Positions 1-7,944 of a DNA stretch of 64,000 nucleotides are shown here, one piece after another. Location: the NCBI RefSeq assembly GCF_030283145.1, contig NZ_JASNWE010000004.1:310001-374000 (forward strand), given 5' to 3'. The number at the start of each line of letters is the position of its first letter. Position 1 is the stretch's first letter. The notes below the pieces were generated by a model. It was not told the DNA's origin. It was given only the letters and a program-made list of their open reading frames with translations, and ran no database searches. The DNA is from Actinomadura xylanilytica (GTDB lineage: Bacteria; Actinomycetota; Actinomycetes; Streptosporangiales; Streptosporangiaceae). A program made the position numbers and the translations under genes.

Positions 1-1
1 G

Positions 2-361
2 GACCTGGGGATCCGGCATCCGGACGGCACGCTGGACTTTCTCGGCCCCATCCAGGAAGTGATCAAGACGGGCATGGAGAACGTCTACCCGGCCGAAGTG
101 GAAATCGCGCTGAAAAGGCACCCCGCCGTCGCCGACGCGTGCGTCTTCGGCGTGCCGGACCCGCGCTGGGGCCAATCCGTGCGCGCCGCCGTCGAACTCA
201 CCGGCGGCGCGGAATGCGATCCCGCCGACCTCATAGAACACACCAGACGGCACATAGCGAGCTACAAGAAACCACGCTCGGTCGCCATCGCGGCCCGGCT
301 TCCCCGGACGGCCGGGGGCGGCCTTGACCGTGCCGCCATCCGGGAGAAATGGGGACAGTGA
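2..361 (+). CDS. Acyl-CoA synthetase (AMP-binding), C-terminal fragment
   Basis: This is the C-terminal subdomain of an ANL-superfamily acyl-CoA synthetase or ligase, which activates a carboxylic acid with ATP and CoA. The 5' end lies outside the window; the frame is open from base 2. The visible part starts in the hinge region (LGIRHPDGTLDFLGP), followed by the core IKTGMENVYPAEVE, typical of fatty-acyl or medium-chain ligases, and ends with LPRTAGGGLDR. The last motif normally contains the catalytic adenylation lysine (as in PRTPTGK), and here that position reads Gly. The active chemistry may therefore be altered. Two TetR regulators follow on the same strand, a common arrangement for acyl-CoA metabolism genes. 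The family call is firm; the substrate is unknown. Confidence 0.85.
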   Translation, partial: DLGIRHPDGTLDFLGPIQEVIKTGMENVYPAEVEIALKRHPAVADACVFGVPDPRWGQSVRAAVELTGGAECDPADLIEHTRRHIASYKKPRSVAIAARLPRTAGGGLDRAAIREKWGQ

Positions 362-458
362 ATCCGCTAGCATGACCCTTTCGCAGTTGTCGCCGTCGTC
401 GGTGAACGCGGCCTTCGAGTGCGCTCGACGACCCTCCCCACGCCATTTTGGAGTCATC

Positions 459-1070
459 GTGCCCGCCCACGACGATGGACCCTCGGACAGCCTCACCTCG
501 CAGGGCCGCCGCACCCGCGCGGCGCTGGTCGAGGCCGCCGAGACCGTCTTCGCCCGCCGCGGCTACGCGCGGGCCCGCATCGGTGACGTCACCGACGAGG
601 CCGGCGTGTCGGTGGGAACGTTCTACAGCTACTTCACCTCCAAAGAGGCGATCTTCGCCGACGTCGCCGCCGCGTACCGGCACCGGCTGCGGACCGGCCT
701 CGCGGACGCCCCCGGCGGCGGGGGCGCGCCCGCGATCCGCGACCTCAACCTGCGCTACCTCGACGTCTTCGCCGAGAACCCGCGGCTGTGGCGGGTCATG
801 GAGGAGGCCGCACTGTCGATGCCGGAGCTGCGGCCCGCCGTCGCGGGGTGCCGCCGCGAGTTCACCGACGCCGCGCTCGCGGTCGTGGCCCGCGCGTCCG
901 GCGCCGTGCCCGACGCGGCGCTGACCGCGCTGGCCCTGACCGCGATGAGCGAGCAGTGCGCCGTCCAGTGGTTCACCGGCGATCCGCCCCCGCCCGGCGC
1001 GCGCGCCGACGCGGCCGGGCGGCTCACCGAGATGTGGGCGCGCATGCTCGGCATCGGGGAGCCGGCGTGA
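459..1070 (+). CDS. TetR/AcrR family regulator (first of a coupled pair)
   Basis: A predicted one-component DNA-binding regulator of 203 aa. The N-terminal helix-turn-helix is clear, with TVFARRGYARARIGDVTDEA followed by GVSVGTFYSYFTSKEAIFAD at about residues 20-60. The rest is a helical ligand-binding domain without a recognised subtype. I chose GTG at 459 because GGAG lies about five bases upstream and the HTH follows at the usual distance; an in-frame ATG at 372 would add 29 poorly conserved residues. Its stop overlaps the next TetR gene by 4 bp (GTGA), so the two are translationally coupled. It probably controls fatty-acid or xenobiotic metabolism together with the upstream ligase; this is inferred from position only. 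Confidence 0.8.
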   Translation: MPAHDDGPSDSLTSQGRRTRAALVEAAETVFARRGYARARIGDVTDEAGVSVGTFYSYFTSKEAIFADVAAAYRHRLRTGLADAPGGGGAPAIRDLNLRYLDVFAENPRLWRVMEEAALSMPELRPAVAGCRREFTDAALAVVARASGAVPDAALTALALTAMSEQCAVQWFTGDPPPPGARADAAGRLTEMWARMLGIGEPA

Positions 1071-1660
1071 CGGCACCGCGCGGCAGGCAGGCGATGCAGA
1101 CGCGCGGCGCCCTGCTCCGCTCCGGCCGGAAGGTGTTCGAGCAGCGCGGCTACCACCGCGCCCGCATCGCCGACATCGCGTCCGGCGCCGGTGTCTCGGT
1201 GGGCGCCTTCTACAAGCATTTCGGTTCCAAGGCCGACCTGTTCCGGCACCTGCTGATTACGGTGGAGGACGAGGTCTACGGCGAACTCGCCGTCCACCGC
1301 GAGAGCCCCGGCTCACCGCGCGAGCGCATCCACCAGACCAACACGCTCTACATGCAGGCATTCAGCCGGAACGCGGAGTTCTGGGCGGCGATCGAGGAGG
1401 CCGGGCTCACCGACAAGGAATCCCGCGCCGTCCTCGATGAGCGCAGAAAGTACTATCTGGGCCGGACCCGGCGGGCCATTTCCCGATGGCAGGACCAGGA
1501 GCTGGTCGATCCGCGCATCGACGGCCACGACGCCGCGATGTTCCTGGGCGCGATGACCGAGCGCTGCGCCTATCTCGTCTTCGTCTTCGGCGAGCCCGTC
1601 GACCCCGACCGGATGACCGAGACCCTCACCCGCCTGTGGACCCGGGCCCTCGGCCTCTGA
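1067..1660 (+). CDS. TetR/AcrR family regulator (second of a coupled pair)
   Basis: A 197-aa TetR regulator that starts at GTG inside the stop of the preceding TetR gene. The HTH reads VFEQRGYHRARIADIASGAG then VSVGAFYKHFGSKADLF at about residues 25-60. The C-terminal half (FSRNAEFWAAIEEAGLTDKE) resembles that of its neighbour, so the pair probably arose by duplication and may form a heterodimer. Co-transcribed TetR pairs are common in actinobacteria next to acyl-CoA genes. Ligand and targets are unknown. A strong hairpin follows the gene, marking the end of the transcription unit. Confidence 0.8.
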   Translation: MTAPRGRQAMQTRGALLRSGRKVFEQRGYHRARIADIASGAGVSVGAFYKHFGSKADLFRHLLITVEDEVYGELAVHRESPGSPRERIHQTNTLYMQAFSRNAEFWAAIEEAGLTDKESRAVLDERRKYYLGRTRRAISRWQDQELVDPRIDGHDAAMFLGAMTERCAYLVFVFGEPVDPDRMTETLTRLWTRALGL

Positions 1661-1683
1661 CCCCGCGGCCGGCCGCCGGCCCC

Positions 1684-1732
1684 CGACCGGCCACGGCCCC
1701 GCGGAGCGCCTTCCGCGAGGCCGTGGTCGGCG
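1684..1732. terminator. Bidirectional hairpin terminator between TetR and protease genes
   Basis: An inverted repeat pairs CCGGCCACGGCC on the left with GGCCGTGGTCGG on the right. It continues inward as CGCGGA and TCCGCG around a 6-nt loop. It lies between two convergent genes and has no T-tract, as is common for actinobacterial terminators. Confidence 0.6.
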
Positions 1733-1738
1733 TGCGGG

Positions 1739-2365
1739 TCAGCGGCGGGCGGCGGCGGGCTCCTCGGTGAGGAGCGCACCCGCGGCGACGCGCGCGACGC
1801 CGTTCTGGAAGTTGGCCTCGACCTCGGCGATCTCGGCCGGGTTGGGGTTGGGGTTGCGGCAGCCCGTGCCGGCGCTGGCGCCCGACATCAGGTCCTCGCA
1901 CAGCCCGGTGCGATCGTCGGGAAGCCCGAGGATATGGCCGAGTTCGTGCGCGGCGATCCGGGGCGGGTAGTGCCCCTCCTGGACGGCCTGGCGGCCCATC
2001 CACACCGTGCCGCGGCCGAGGCCGGCGGGCTGCGTGCGGGGCCAGCCGTCGTCGGCGTAGACGACGACGTCGGCCGGCGTCCCGGGAGTGAACTGGACGC
2101 TCTGCACGCGCTCGTTCCAGATCCGCGCGCCCTCGTCGACGTCGGCCTGGAACTCGGCGGAGCCGCTCGCGTCGTACCTGATCGTGCGGACGGCCCGCAC
2201 GGCGGCGGCGGACGCGGACGCGGCGGACGCGGAGGCGGCGGGAGCGGACGCCGACGCGGACGCCGGGGAGACGGCGCCGGTCAGGAGGACCAGACCGAGG
2301 AGCGCGCCGGCGAGGGACAGGAGCTTGGACAGGGTGACGGCGCCCGGTGGGCGGCGCTTGTTCAT
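1739..2365 (-). CDS. Secreted snapalysin-type zinc metalloprotease (M7)
   Basis: A 208-aa exported protease. A Sec signal peptide occupies about residues 1-40 (basic MNKRR, hydrophobic LLSLAGALLGLVLLTGAV, then Ala/Ser-rich). The catalytic site AHELGHILGLPDD carries the HExxHxxGxxD zinc-binding pattern typical of snapalysin, and the downstream LMSGASAGTGC fits the same family. A low-complexity Ala/Ser segment separates the signal from the mature domain. Streptomyces snpA usually has a divergent LysR activator. Here the divergent gene is a methyltransferase, so control must differ. An extracellular protease role is likely. Confidence 0.85.
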   Translation of the reverse strand: MNKRRPPGAVTLSKLLSLAGALLGLVLLTGAVSPASASASAPAASASAASASAAAVRAVRTIRYDASGSAEFQADVDEGARIWNERVQSVQFTPGTPADVVVYADDGWPRTQPAGLGRGTVWMGRQAVQEGHYPPRIAAHELGHILGLPDDRTGLCEDLMSGASAGTGCRNPNPNPAEIAEVEANFQNGVARVAAGALLTEEPAAARR

Positions 2366-2766
2366 GAACGGTTCCCTTCACGGGACGGCGGGGGGCGTAC
2401 TGACCGCAGGGCCCTGCGGGTCGCCGGCTCCGGGTGTTACAGCGGTCACGCCCGGGCCCGGCTCCCCCGACTATCGACCAGCGGCCCCGCCCGCGGCCAG
2501 CACCGAACCGCCCGCGCCGCCGGATTCGATGACCGGATCGAAGCGCACGCCCCGGCGGAACCTCGTCGACCTGCGAGAACGCGGCGGGTCTCATTCCGGT
2601 CTGAACGGGCGGGCAGTTTTTGACCATCGGCGCGGGCCACCCTGAAATAACTGAATGGCCCGCGCGTGGACGCGACCGGCGGCGGCACCGGGCCTAGGAT
2701 GCCGCGACAAAGGCCACTTCTCGCGCGGCCGTCAACGAACCACCCCGTCATGACAGAAAGCGTGCG
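2366..2766. promoter_or_regulatory. Divergent intergenic region (protease / methyltransferase)
   Basis: About 400 bp without a convincing gene between two divergent starts. A TAGGAT box at 2695-2700, some 65 bp before the methyltransferase, could be a -10 element, but no good -35 is visible. Open frames through this region are continuations of antisense frames of neighbouring genes. Confidence 0.35.
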
Positions 2767-3561
2767 ATGCCCGATTCCCTCAAGCTCGACACCAGCGTTC
2801 CGCACTCGGCCCGGATGTGGAACTACCTGCTGGGCGGCAAGGACCACTACCCCGTCGACCAGGCCGCCGCCGACCGGATCACCGCCGTCTTCCCCGGCAT
2901 GGTCGACATCACCCGGCACTCCCGCGCCTTCATCGGCCGCACCGTGCGGCTCCTGGCGGGCGAGCGGGGGATCCGCCAGTTCCTGGACATCGGCACCGGC
3001 CTGCCGACCGCCGACAACACCCACGAGATCGCCCAGCGGGCGGACCCGTCCTGCCGGATCGTCTACGTCGACAACGACCCGCTGGTCCTGGTGCACGCCA
3101 AGGCGCTGCTCACCAGCACGCCGGAGGGCGCCTGCGACTACATCGACGCCGACGTCCGCGACCCGGACCGCATCCTCCGCGAGGCCGCCCGGACGCTGGA
3201 CCTCAGCCGGCCCGTCGGGCTGATGCTGATGGGCATCCTCGGCCTGGTCGCCGACTACGACGAGGCGCGGGCGATCGTCCGGCGGCTGATGGACGCGCTG
3301 CCGCCCGGCAGCTACCTGGGCCTGAACGACGGCACCGACACCGATCCCGCGTACGTCCGGGCCCTGCGCCCGCACAACGCCAGCAGCGGCGCGGTCCCGT
3401 ACACGCCGCGCAGCCCGCAGCAGATCGAGGGGCTCTTCGAGGGGCTGGAACTGCTGGAGCCGGGTGTGGAGTCGTGCTCCCGCTGGCGGCTGGAGGCTTC
3501 TCCGTTCGCCACGCCCCCGGAGGTCGCGGTGTTCGGCGGCGTCGCCTACAAGCGGGGGTGA
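2767..3561 (+). CDS. SAM-dependent methyltransferase, DUF574 type
   Basis: A 264-aa protein of the actinobacterial DUF574 (Methyltransf_19) family. The N-terminal signature SARMWNYLLGGKDHYPVD is diagnostic. The SAM-binding motif I is FLDIGTGLPTADN at about residue 77, followed by IVYVDNDPLVLVHA, where the aspartate would contact the ribose. The family is expanded in actinomycetes and its substrates are mostly unknown. The gene stands alone between a divergent protease and a convergent lipoprotein gene and is followed by a 14-bp hairpin. Family assignment is firm; substrate is unknown. Confidence 0.88.
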   Translation: MPDSLKLDTSVPHSARMWNYLLGGKDHYPVDQAAADRITAVFPGMVDITRHSRAFIGRTVRLLAGERGIRQFLDIGTGLPTADNTHEIAQRADPSCRIVYVDNDPLVLVHAKALLTSTPEGACDYIDADVRDPDRILREAARTLDLSRPVGLMLMGILGLVADYDEARAIVRRLMDALPPGSYLGLNDGTDTDPAYVRALRPHNASSGAVPYTPRSPQQIEGLFEGLELLEPGVESCSRWRLEASPFATPPEVAVFGGVAYKRG

Positions 3562-3606
3562 CCGGGCGCCGCCGTCCCCTTTCGCCGCCGGGCCTCACAA
3601 CCTAGT

Positions 3607-3642
3607 GCGCGGACGGTGCGCCGGGAGCCGCACCGTCCGCGC
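3607..3642 (+). terminator. Hairpin terminator after methyltransferase
   Basis: A perfect 14-bp stem, GCGCGGACGGTGCG pairing with CGCACCGTCCGCGC, with an 8-nt loop, 45 bp after the methyltransferase stop. Confidence 0.7.
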
Positions 3643-3651
3643 CGTTGGGCC

Positions 3652-3672
3652 GGACGTCCTCAGGAGACGTCC
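3652..3672 (-). terminator. Short hairpin after the lipoprotein gene
   Basis: GGACGTC and GACGTCC pair around a 7-nt loop just downstream of the minus-strand lipoprotein stop. GACGTCCT recurs once more at the gene end. It could be a terminator for that gene. Confidence 0.4.
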
Positions 3673-3685
3673 TGGCGGGACGTCC

Positions 3686-4699
3686 TTAGGGGATGAGGAC
3701 GTTCTTGTAGAAGAGGTTGGACCGGCGGTCCCCCTCCGCCCCGGAGGCGAATCCGAGGAAGAGCCGGACCTCACCGGAGCCCGTCCGGAAGATCCCCAGG
3801 CCCTCCGGCTCACGGTAGGTCAGCGTCGCGCCGGCCTTGCTGAAGGTGGGCCCGGCGACCCGCTTGCCGGTGCTGAGGTCGATGGTCGACAGCTTGGTGT
3901 TGCCCGGCGACGGGTTGGTCTTGCCGTAGGCGTTCCCGTACGCGGTGTACAGGTACCTGCCGTACACCGCGTACCCCTGGAACGTCTCGCCGTTCTGCGA
4001 GGGCTGGGCGATGTCGGCGACCGGGTTGCCGTACTTCTTGGCCTTCACGTCGGCCAGGTTGAAGACCGTGACCCGCCAACTCCCCTTCTTGTACCGCATG
4101 GCGAGCCGGTTGTTGACCGGGTCGATCGACGCCGTGACGCCCTCGCTGCCCGCGACCGGCTTGTACTTGGTGAGCGCGGACGACTTGTTGGTCAGCGTCT
4201 TGCCGCTGGTGAACTTGAACCGGGCGAGCTGGGTGCCGCGCGCGCTGGCGCCCGTCGGGTCCACCTCGGCCCACAGGTAGGTGGAGGTGCCGGACGGCTC
4301 CACCCCGATCGAGACGCCGTGCCCGAAGCCCTTGAGGTACATGTACCCCTTGAGGTTCCCGGCGAAGTCGAGCTGGCTGATCGCCAGGTCGCCGTTCTTG
4401 TCGGACGCCGAGCCGTTCTTGAGCTGCGCGACGAAGAGCCTCTTGTTCCGGGCGTCGAACCCGAGGCTCTGCATGACCGTCTTGTCCTTGAGCTTCTTGT
4501 GCCTGAACAAGTCGTAGGACGGCTTGGGCAGGTCGAAGCGCTTGGAGGCCGGCAGGGCGGCGGCGCGGGCCGCCTTCAGCCCGGCGTCGGAGTCCGCCCC
4601 GCCCGCCGAGCACCCGCTGAGGGCCAGCGCCAGCGCGACCATGGCCGCGGTGCCGCCGACCATGGCCCGGCCCGCCGGGCCGGAACTGCGTTGTGTCAC
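3686..4699 (-). CDS. Lipoprotein with TagC-like beta-propeller
   Basis: A predicted exported lipoprotein of 337 aa. The signal segment MVGGTAAMVALALALSGCSA ends in the lipobox LSGC. The mature part begins FDLPKPSYDLFRHKKL and MQSLGFDARNKRLFVAQL, resembling the TagC / phage receptor-binding-protein beta-propeller seen in actinomycete proteins labelled teichoic acid biosynthesis protein C. No enzyme motif is visible, so a binding or surface role is likely. AGGAGG at 4708-4713 overlaps an upstream GTG at 4708 and sits 8 nt before the GTG at 4699, so I placed the start at 4699. A 12-bp inverted repeat lies upstream. Confidence 0.7.
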   Translation of the reverse strand: MTQRSSGPAGRAMVGGTAAMVALALALSGCSAGGADSDAGLKAARAAALPASKRFDLPKPSYDLFRHKKLKDKTVMQSLGFDARNKRLFVAQLKNGSASDKNGDLAISQLDFAGNLKGYMYLKGFGHGVSIGVEPSGTSTYLWAEVDPTGASARGTQLARFKFTSGKTLTNKSSALTKYKPVAGSEGVTASIDPVNNRLAMRYKKGSWRVTVFNLADVKAKKYGNPVADIAQPSQNGETFQGYAVYGRYLYTAYGNAYGKTNPSPGNTKLSTIDLSTGKRVAGPTFSKAGATLTYREPEGLGIFRTGSGEVRLFLGFASGAEGDRRSNLFYKNVLIP

Positions 4700-4759
4700 T
4701 ACTGCCACCTCCTGTCCGTCAGGTCGTGAAGATCACGATTCCGACGGAACAGTAGCGGC

Positions 4760-4792
4760 TTGCTGGGAGAACGTCCCAATTTCTCCCAGCAA
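4760..4792. promoter_or_regulatory. 12-bp perfect inverted repeat upstream of lipoprotein gene
   Basis: TTGCTGGGAGAA and TTCTCCCAGCAA pair around a 9-nt loop, about 60 bp upstream of the lipoprotein start. It abuts a longer hairpin at 4792-4833. It may be an operator or leader hairpin, or a second terminator for the gene upstream. Confidence 0.45.
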
Positions 4793-4833
4793 CGGACACC
4801 CCGTCCGGGGTGACGACCGGACGGGGTGTCCGT
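4792..4833 (-). terminator. 17-bp perfect hairpin terminator
   Basis: ACGGACACCCCGTCCGG pairs perfectly with CCGGACGGGGTGTCCGT around an 8-nt loop, 9 bp downstream of the minus-strand gene ending at 4842. It should end that transcript before the lipoprotein gene. Confidence 0.75.
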
Positions 4834-4841
4834 CCACCGGC

Positions 4842-5258
4842 TCAGGAGGCGGCGCGGGTACCGGCGTCGCCCACCGCCACCGGGGCGGCCCGTTCGGCCG
4901 AAAGCGCGTCCGGGTGGACGACCGCCACCGGGGTCCCGGTCCGGATCAGGCGGTGCGCCCCGGCCAGCCGGACGCCGCGTTCGGGCCCCCATCCGAATGA
5001 GCCGAGGCCGTTCGACGGCCGCCGCTTCAGCGTCGCGTGCACCTGGCCGGCCAGGCCCCCGCGCTCGCCCGCGCCCGGGGCCTGGGCCGCGGCCTCGGCC
5101 TCCGCGCGACGGAGCAGGTCCCAGCAGAGGGGTTCGAGCCTGATACGGACGACGGCGTGGATCGCCTCGACGGTGCTGAGCGCCCGTTCCATCCGGCGCT
5201 GAGGCCGCCCCCGGTAGGCGACGAGGAGGGCGTCCCCCTGCCAGGAGCAGACGTTCAC
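4842..5258 (-). CDS. Hypothetical protein
   Basis: A 138-aa frame with strongly G/C-biased third codon positions on the minus strand, which supports real coding. Recognisable stretches are ERALSTVEAIHAVVRIRLEP and the charged AEAEAAAQAPGAGERGG; there is no signal peptide or known motif. The start is uncertain: GTG at 5258 or ATG at 5192 are both possible and neither has a good ribosome binding site. A perfect 17-bp hairpin lies right after the stop, further evidence for a transcribed gene. Function unknown. Confidence 0.5.
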   Translation of the reverse strand: MNVCSWQGDALLVAYRGRPQRRMERALSTVEAIHAVVRIRLEPLCWDLLRRAEAEAAAQAPGAGERGGLAGQVHATLKRRPSNGLGSFGWGPERGVRLAGAHRLIRTGTPVAVVHPDALSAERAAPVAVGDAGTRAAS

Positions 5259-5597
5259 GATCCGGCGCGTACAGCTCGGCCCGGGCCATCCGGCCGCCGG
5301 CGGCGCCGTTCCGAGGCGGGGCGCCCACCAAACCGCCACCCCCAAAACTGCGGGAACGCATTTCCCCATGTGCGCCTAAAAACCCGCCGGACCCTTTCTC
5401 TGCGAGAGGGTCTCCCCTCGCCCCCACCAGCGTCGTCGTCGCCCCATCCGGTGCTCAGATCGCGGCCGGGAGGGCATGTTTGCCGGGTCGGCCAACGGAA
5501 AAGCCCCCAGTAACTCCGACAAGTCACGCCAATTAGACCATTCACGGGTAGCGGGGAGCCCGCCCCCCGAGGATCGTTCAAGAGCGAGGTGTTCCGC
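5259..5597. promoter_or_regulatory. Intergenic region upstream of PRC-barrel gene
   Basis: About 340 bp without a supported gene. GGGTA at 5546-5550 resembles the -10 of stress-type (SigB-like) promoters, though a matching -35 is not evident. A small inverted repeat (ACCCTTTCTC / GAGAGGGT) lies near 5391-5411. Confidence 0.35.
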
Positions 5598-6554
5598 GTG
5601 CAGACACAGATGAGGGTCCAGGACCTGATGGGCTCCGCCGTGACCGACAGCAACGGCAGCAGGGTGGGGACCATCAAGCAGGTCTACCTGAACGACGCCT
5701 CCGGCGCCCCCGAGTGGGTGACGGTGCACACCGGCTGGTTCGGGATGCGGGAGAGCTTCCTCCCGCTCTCCGGATCCAACAAGTCCGGTGAGACGCTCCA
5801 GGTGCCCTACGACAAGGACACCATCAAGGACGCGCCGAACGTCGACGCGGACGAGCATCTGTCGCACGACCAGATCGTCGACCTCTACCGCCACTACGGC
5901 GTCCGCCCGCCGTCGGGCAGCGCCCCCGACACCGGCCGCTCCGACTCCGCGGGCGAGGCCGCCGCCGGCGGGGCGGCGGGCGGGGCCGCCGGCAGGACCG
6001 GCATGGGCGCCCCGTCCGACAAGGCCGCCACAGGGTCGGCCGCCACGGGCGGGACCGGGACGGCGGGCACCGGCAAGACCGCGACGGGGAAGGCGTCCAG
6101 CCGCGGGCAGGAGGCGCGGAGCCAGACCATGGGCCGCATGGACGAGGGCATGTCCACCACCGAGATGACACGGTCCGAGGAGCAGATGCGCGTCGGCACC
6201 GAGCAGCACGAGACGGGCCGCGCCCACATCCGCAAGTGGGTGGAGACCGAGCAGGTCGAGCGGACCGTCCCGGTCGCACACGAGGAGCTCAGGATCGAAC
6301 GGGAGCCGGTCACCGGCGACGCCGCCCGGGGCAAGGTGAGCATCTCCGAGGACGACCTGGAGGTCGTCCTGCACGAGGAGCGCCCGGTGATCGCCAAGGA
6401 GACCGTGGCGGTCGAGCGGATCCGGGTGAGCACCGACCGGGTCGAGGAGCAGGAGACCGTCCGCGGCGAGGTCCGCAAGGAGCACGTGGAGGTCACCCAA
6501 GACGAGGACACCCCCGGGAAGGGCGGCGGCAAGCCCTCCCCCGGCGGGAGCTGA
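5598..6554 (+). CDS. PRC-barrel and DUF2382 (YsnF/AvaK-like) stress protein
   Basis: A 318-aa cytoplasmic protein with two domains. The N-terminal PRC-barrel (about residues 3-95) shows QDLMGSAVTDSNGSRVGTIK and PEWVTVHTGWFG. The C-terminal DUF2382 domain (about 200-310) shows repeated VERTVPVAHEELRIEREPV and VAVERIRVSTDRVEEQETV. Between them lies a low-complexity Gly/Ala/Thr linker. This architecture is known from AvaK/YsnF-type general stress proteins, whose molecular role is unclear. GTG at 5598 is preferred because GCGAGG sits 8 bp upstream; GTG at 5589 is possible. A 13-bp hairpin terminator follows. Confidence 0.85.
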   Translation: MQTQMRVQDLMGSAVTDSNGSRVGTIKQVYLNDASGAPEWVTVHTGWFGMRESFLPLSGSNKSGETLQVPYDKDTIKDAPNVDADEHLSHDQIVDLYRHYGVRPPSGSAPDTGRSDSAGEAAAGGAAGGAAGRTGMGAPSDKAATGSAATGGTGTAGTGKTATGKASSRGQEARSQTMGRMDEGMSTTEMTRSEEQMRVGTEQHETGRAHIRKWVETEQVERTVPVAHEELRIEREPVTGDAARGKVSISEDDLEVVLHEERPVIAKETVAVERIRVSTDRVEEQETVRGEVRKEHVEVTQDEDTPGKGGGKPSPGGS

Positions 6555-6582
6555 CCGCCGGACGTTCTTCAAAAGCCCGGCC

Positions 6583-6612
6583 CAGCGTCCTCGCCTGGCG
6601 GCGAGGACGCTG
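6583..6612. terminator. 13-bp hairpin terminator
   Basis: CAGCGTCCTCGCC pairs perfectly with GGCGAGGACGCTG around a TGGC tetraloop, between two convergent genes. Confidence 0.7.
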
Positions 6613-6656
6613 ACCGCGCTCGGGCCACACCGAAAGGCGCGCCCCGCTCCCCAGGC

Positions 6657-6959
6657 TCAGGGCGCGCAGGTCACCCCGGTGTCGCTGGCCCACGTCGTCG
6701 TGTAGACGTTGTCGCCGATCTTCACGTACGCCGTGGCGGGCACGCAGATCGTGTGGTCGCCCACCGCCGTGTCCCGGACGCGGACCTCCCGCGGCTCGTC
6801 CTTACAGTTGAGGTAGTAGGGGACGTAGTTGAGGTCGTTGTACCCGCAGGTCGGCGGACTCGCCGGCGCCCCGCCGACCTCGGCACCGGCCGGCGCCGCC
6901 ATCCCCAGCCCCAGCACCGCCGCCGCACCCAGTCCGGCCGTCAACACGCGTCGCTTCAT
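6657..6959 (-). CDS. Small secreted cysteine-containing protein
   Basis: A 100-aa protein with a clear Sec signal: MKRR, then a hydrophobic stretch VLTAGLGAAAVLGLGMAAP and an AGA cleavage site near residue 26. The mature domain of about 70 residues has four cysteines (PPTCGYND, YYLNCKDE, HTICVPA, GVTCAP), suggesting two disulfides. The spacing and CGY start resemble the DUF6355 family of secreted actinobacterial proteins, which is tentative. Function unknown; it probably acts outside the cell. Confidence 0.75.
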   Translation of the reverse strand: MKRRVLTAGLGAAAVLGLGMAAPAGAEVGGAPASPPTCGYNDLNYVPYYLNCKDEPREVRVRDTAVGDHTICVPATAYVKIGDNVYTTTWASDTGVTCAP

Positions 6960-7123
6960 CGACGTTCCTCCAGAATCGCGGATAAAGATCTTGTCCGGAC
7001 ACTAAGCGACCATTGTCAGTTGATCAAGACCGGACCGGAAGACCGTGATCGCGGACCGTGCTGCGGCCCGGCCGAAACACCCGATCAACGCCGCTCCACC
7101 GCGGCACGGTGCCGCCCGGCGCC

Positions 7124-7801
7124 TCAGTTGATGGAGGCGCTTTCCAGGACCGCGTCGACCCGTTTGCGCCCGGCGTCTCCGACCCGGACGGCCAAGCCGA
7201 TCAGGAAGGCCGAGCGGGTGCCGTCCACCGCGATGAGGGTCAGCCGAAGATGGCCCGTACCGCCCTCGTCGTCCTTGAACTTCAGCACCACGGTGTGCGC
7301 GGGACGGCCGCTCACCTTCGTCGGCCGGGAATCCCCCATGGTCGAGTTCCCATACGGGTTGAAGAACTCCGCGTTCGACGCGGCCATGCTCTCCGCCGCC
7401 TGCTTGAGAGCGGACGACGGCAGGCCATCGCCCCGGCCGGCGAAGACGGCGGAAGCTTCCTTCCCTTCGGCTCCCCCTTCGCTGATGGACGAGGTGAATG
7501 CGTCGATCAGGTCGCCATTGTCTTCTTCCTTCCACCCCTCGGGGAGCTCGTAGGAGAGACCCGCCGACTTGTCCGTCACCCTGGGGCCGGTGTTGTTCGG
7601 AGTCGCGGACTCGTCCGTCACCCGAGGCACAGCGGTGTTCATGGTGGCCGCACCCGTCTGGAGATGACCGGCCGGTCTCAGGAACCATGCGACGGTGATT
7701 CCGGCTATCAGCACGAGAATCGTCGCCGATGCGACGATGGCCATTCGCGCCGATCGTGCGGACGAGTGCCGGGGCCTTCCCTCGAGCGGTGGCTTTGTCA
7801 T
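7124..7801 (-). CDS. Membrane-anchored extracytoplasmic protein, unknown function
   Basis: A 225-aa protein with a basic cytoplasmic N-terminus and one membrane segment (IVASATILVLIAGITVAWFL, about residues 22-41). Next come a Pro/Thr-rich linker with a repeated PRVTD(E/K)SA motif and a globular domain starting LSYELPEGWKEED. The linker and small domain resemble LpqN-type extracytoplasmic proteins of actinobacteria, but I cannot assign a family. It is divergent from an AraC regulator, so the two may share a control region. Confidence 0.65.
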   Translation of the reverse strand: MTKPPLEGRPRHSSARSARMAIVASATILVLIAGITVAWFLRPAGHLQTGAATMNTAVPRVTDESATPNNTGPRVTDKSAGLSYELPEGWKEEDNGDLIDAFTSSISEGGAEGKEASAVFAGRGDGLPSSALKQAAESMAASNAEFFNPYGNSTMGDSRPTKVSGRPAHTVVLKFKDDEGGTGHLRLTLIAVDGTRSAFLIGLAVRVGDAGRKRVDAVLESASIN

Positions 7802-7944
7802 GGCACCAGCCTTCCGCCGTGGCGCGGATTCGCCCTGAGCGCCTCTACTCAGTTCCGCTACTCAGGTCCGGCGGCGGCACCCGCCACCTGCATCGCAGGA
7901 CTCGGCGACGGCCGCGTCCGGACAGAGACCGTACGGTGGGACGC

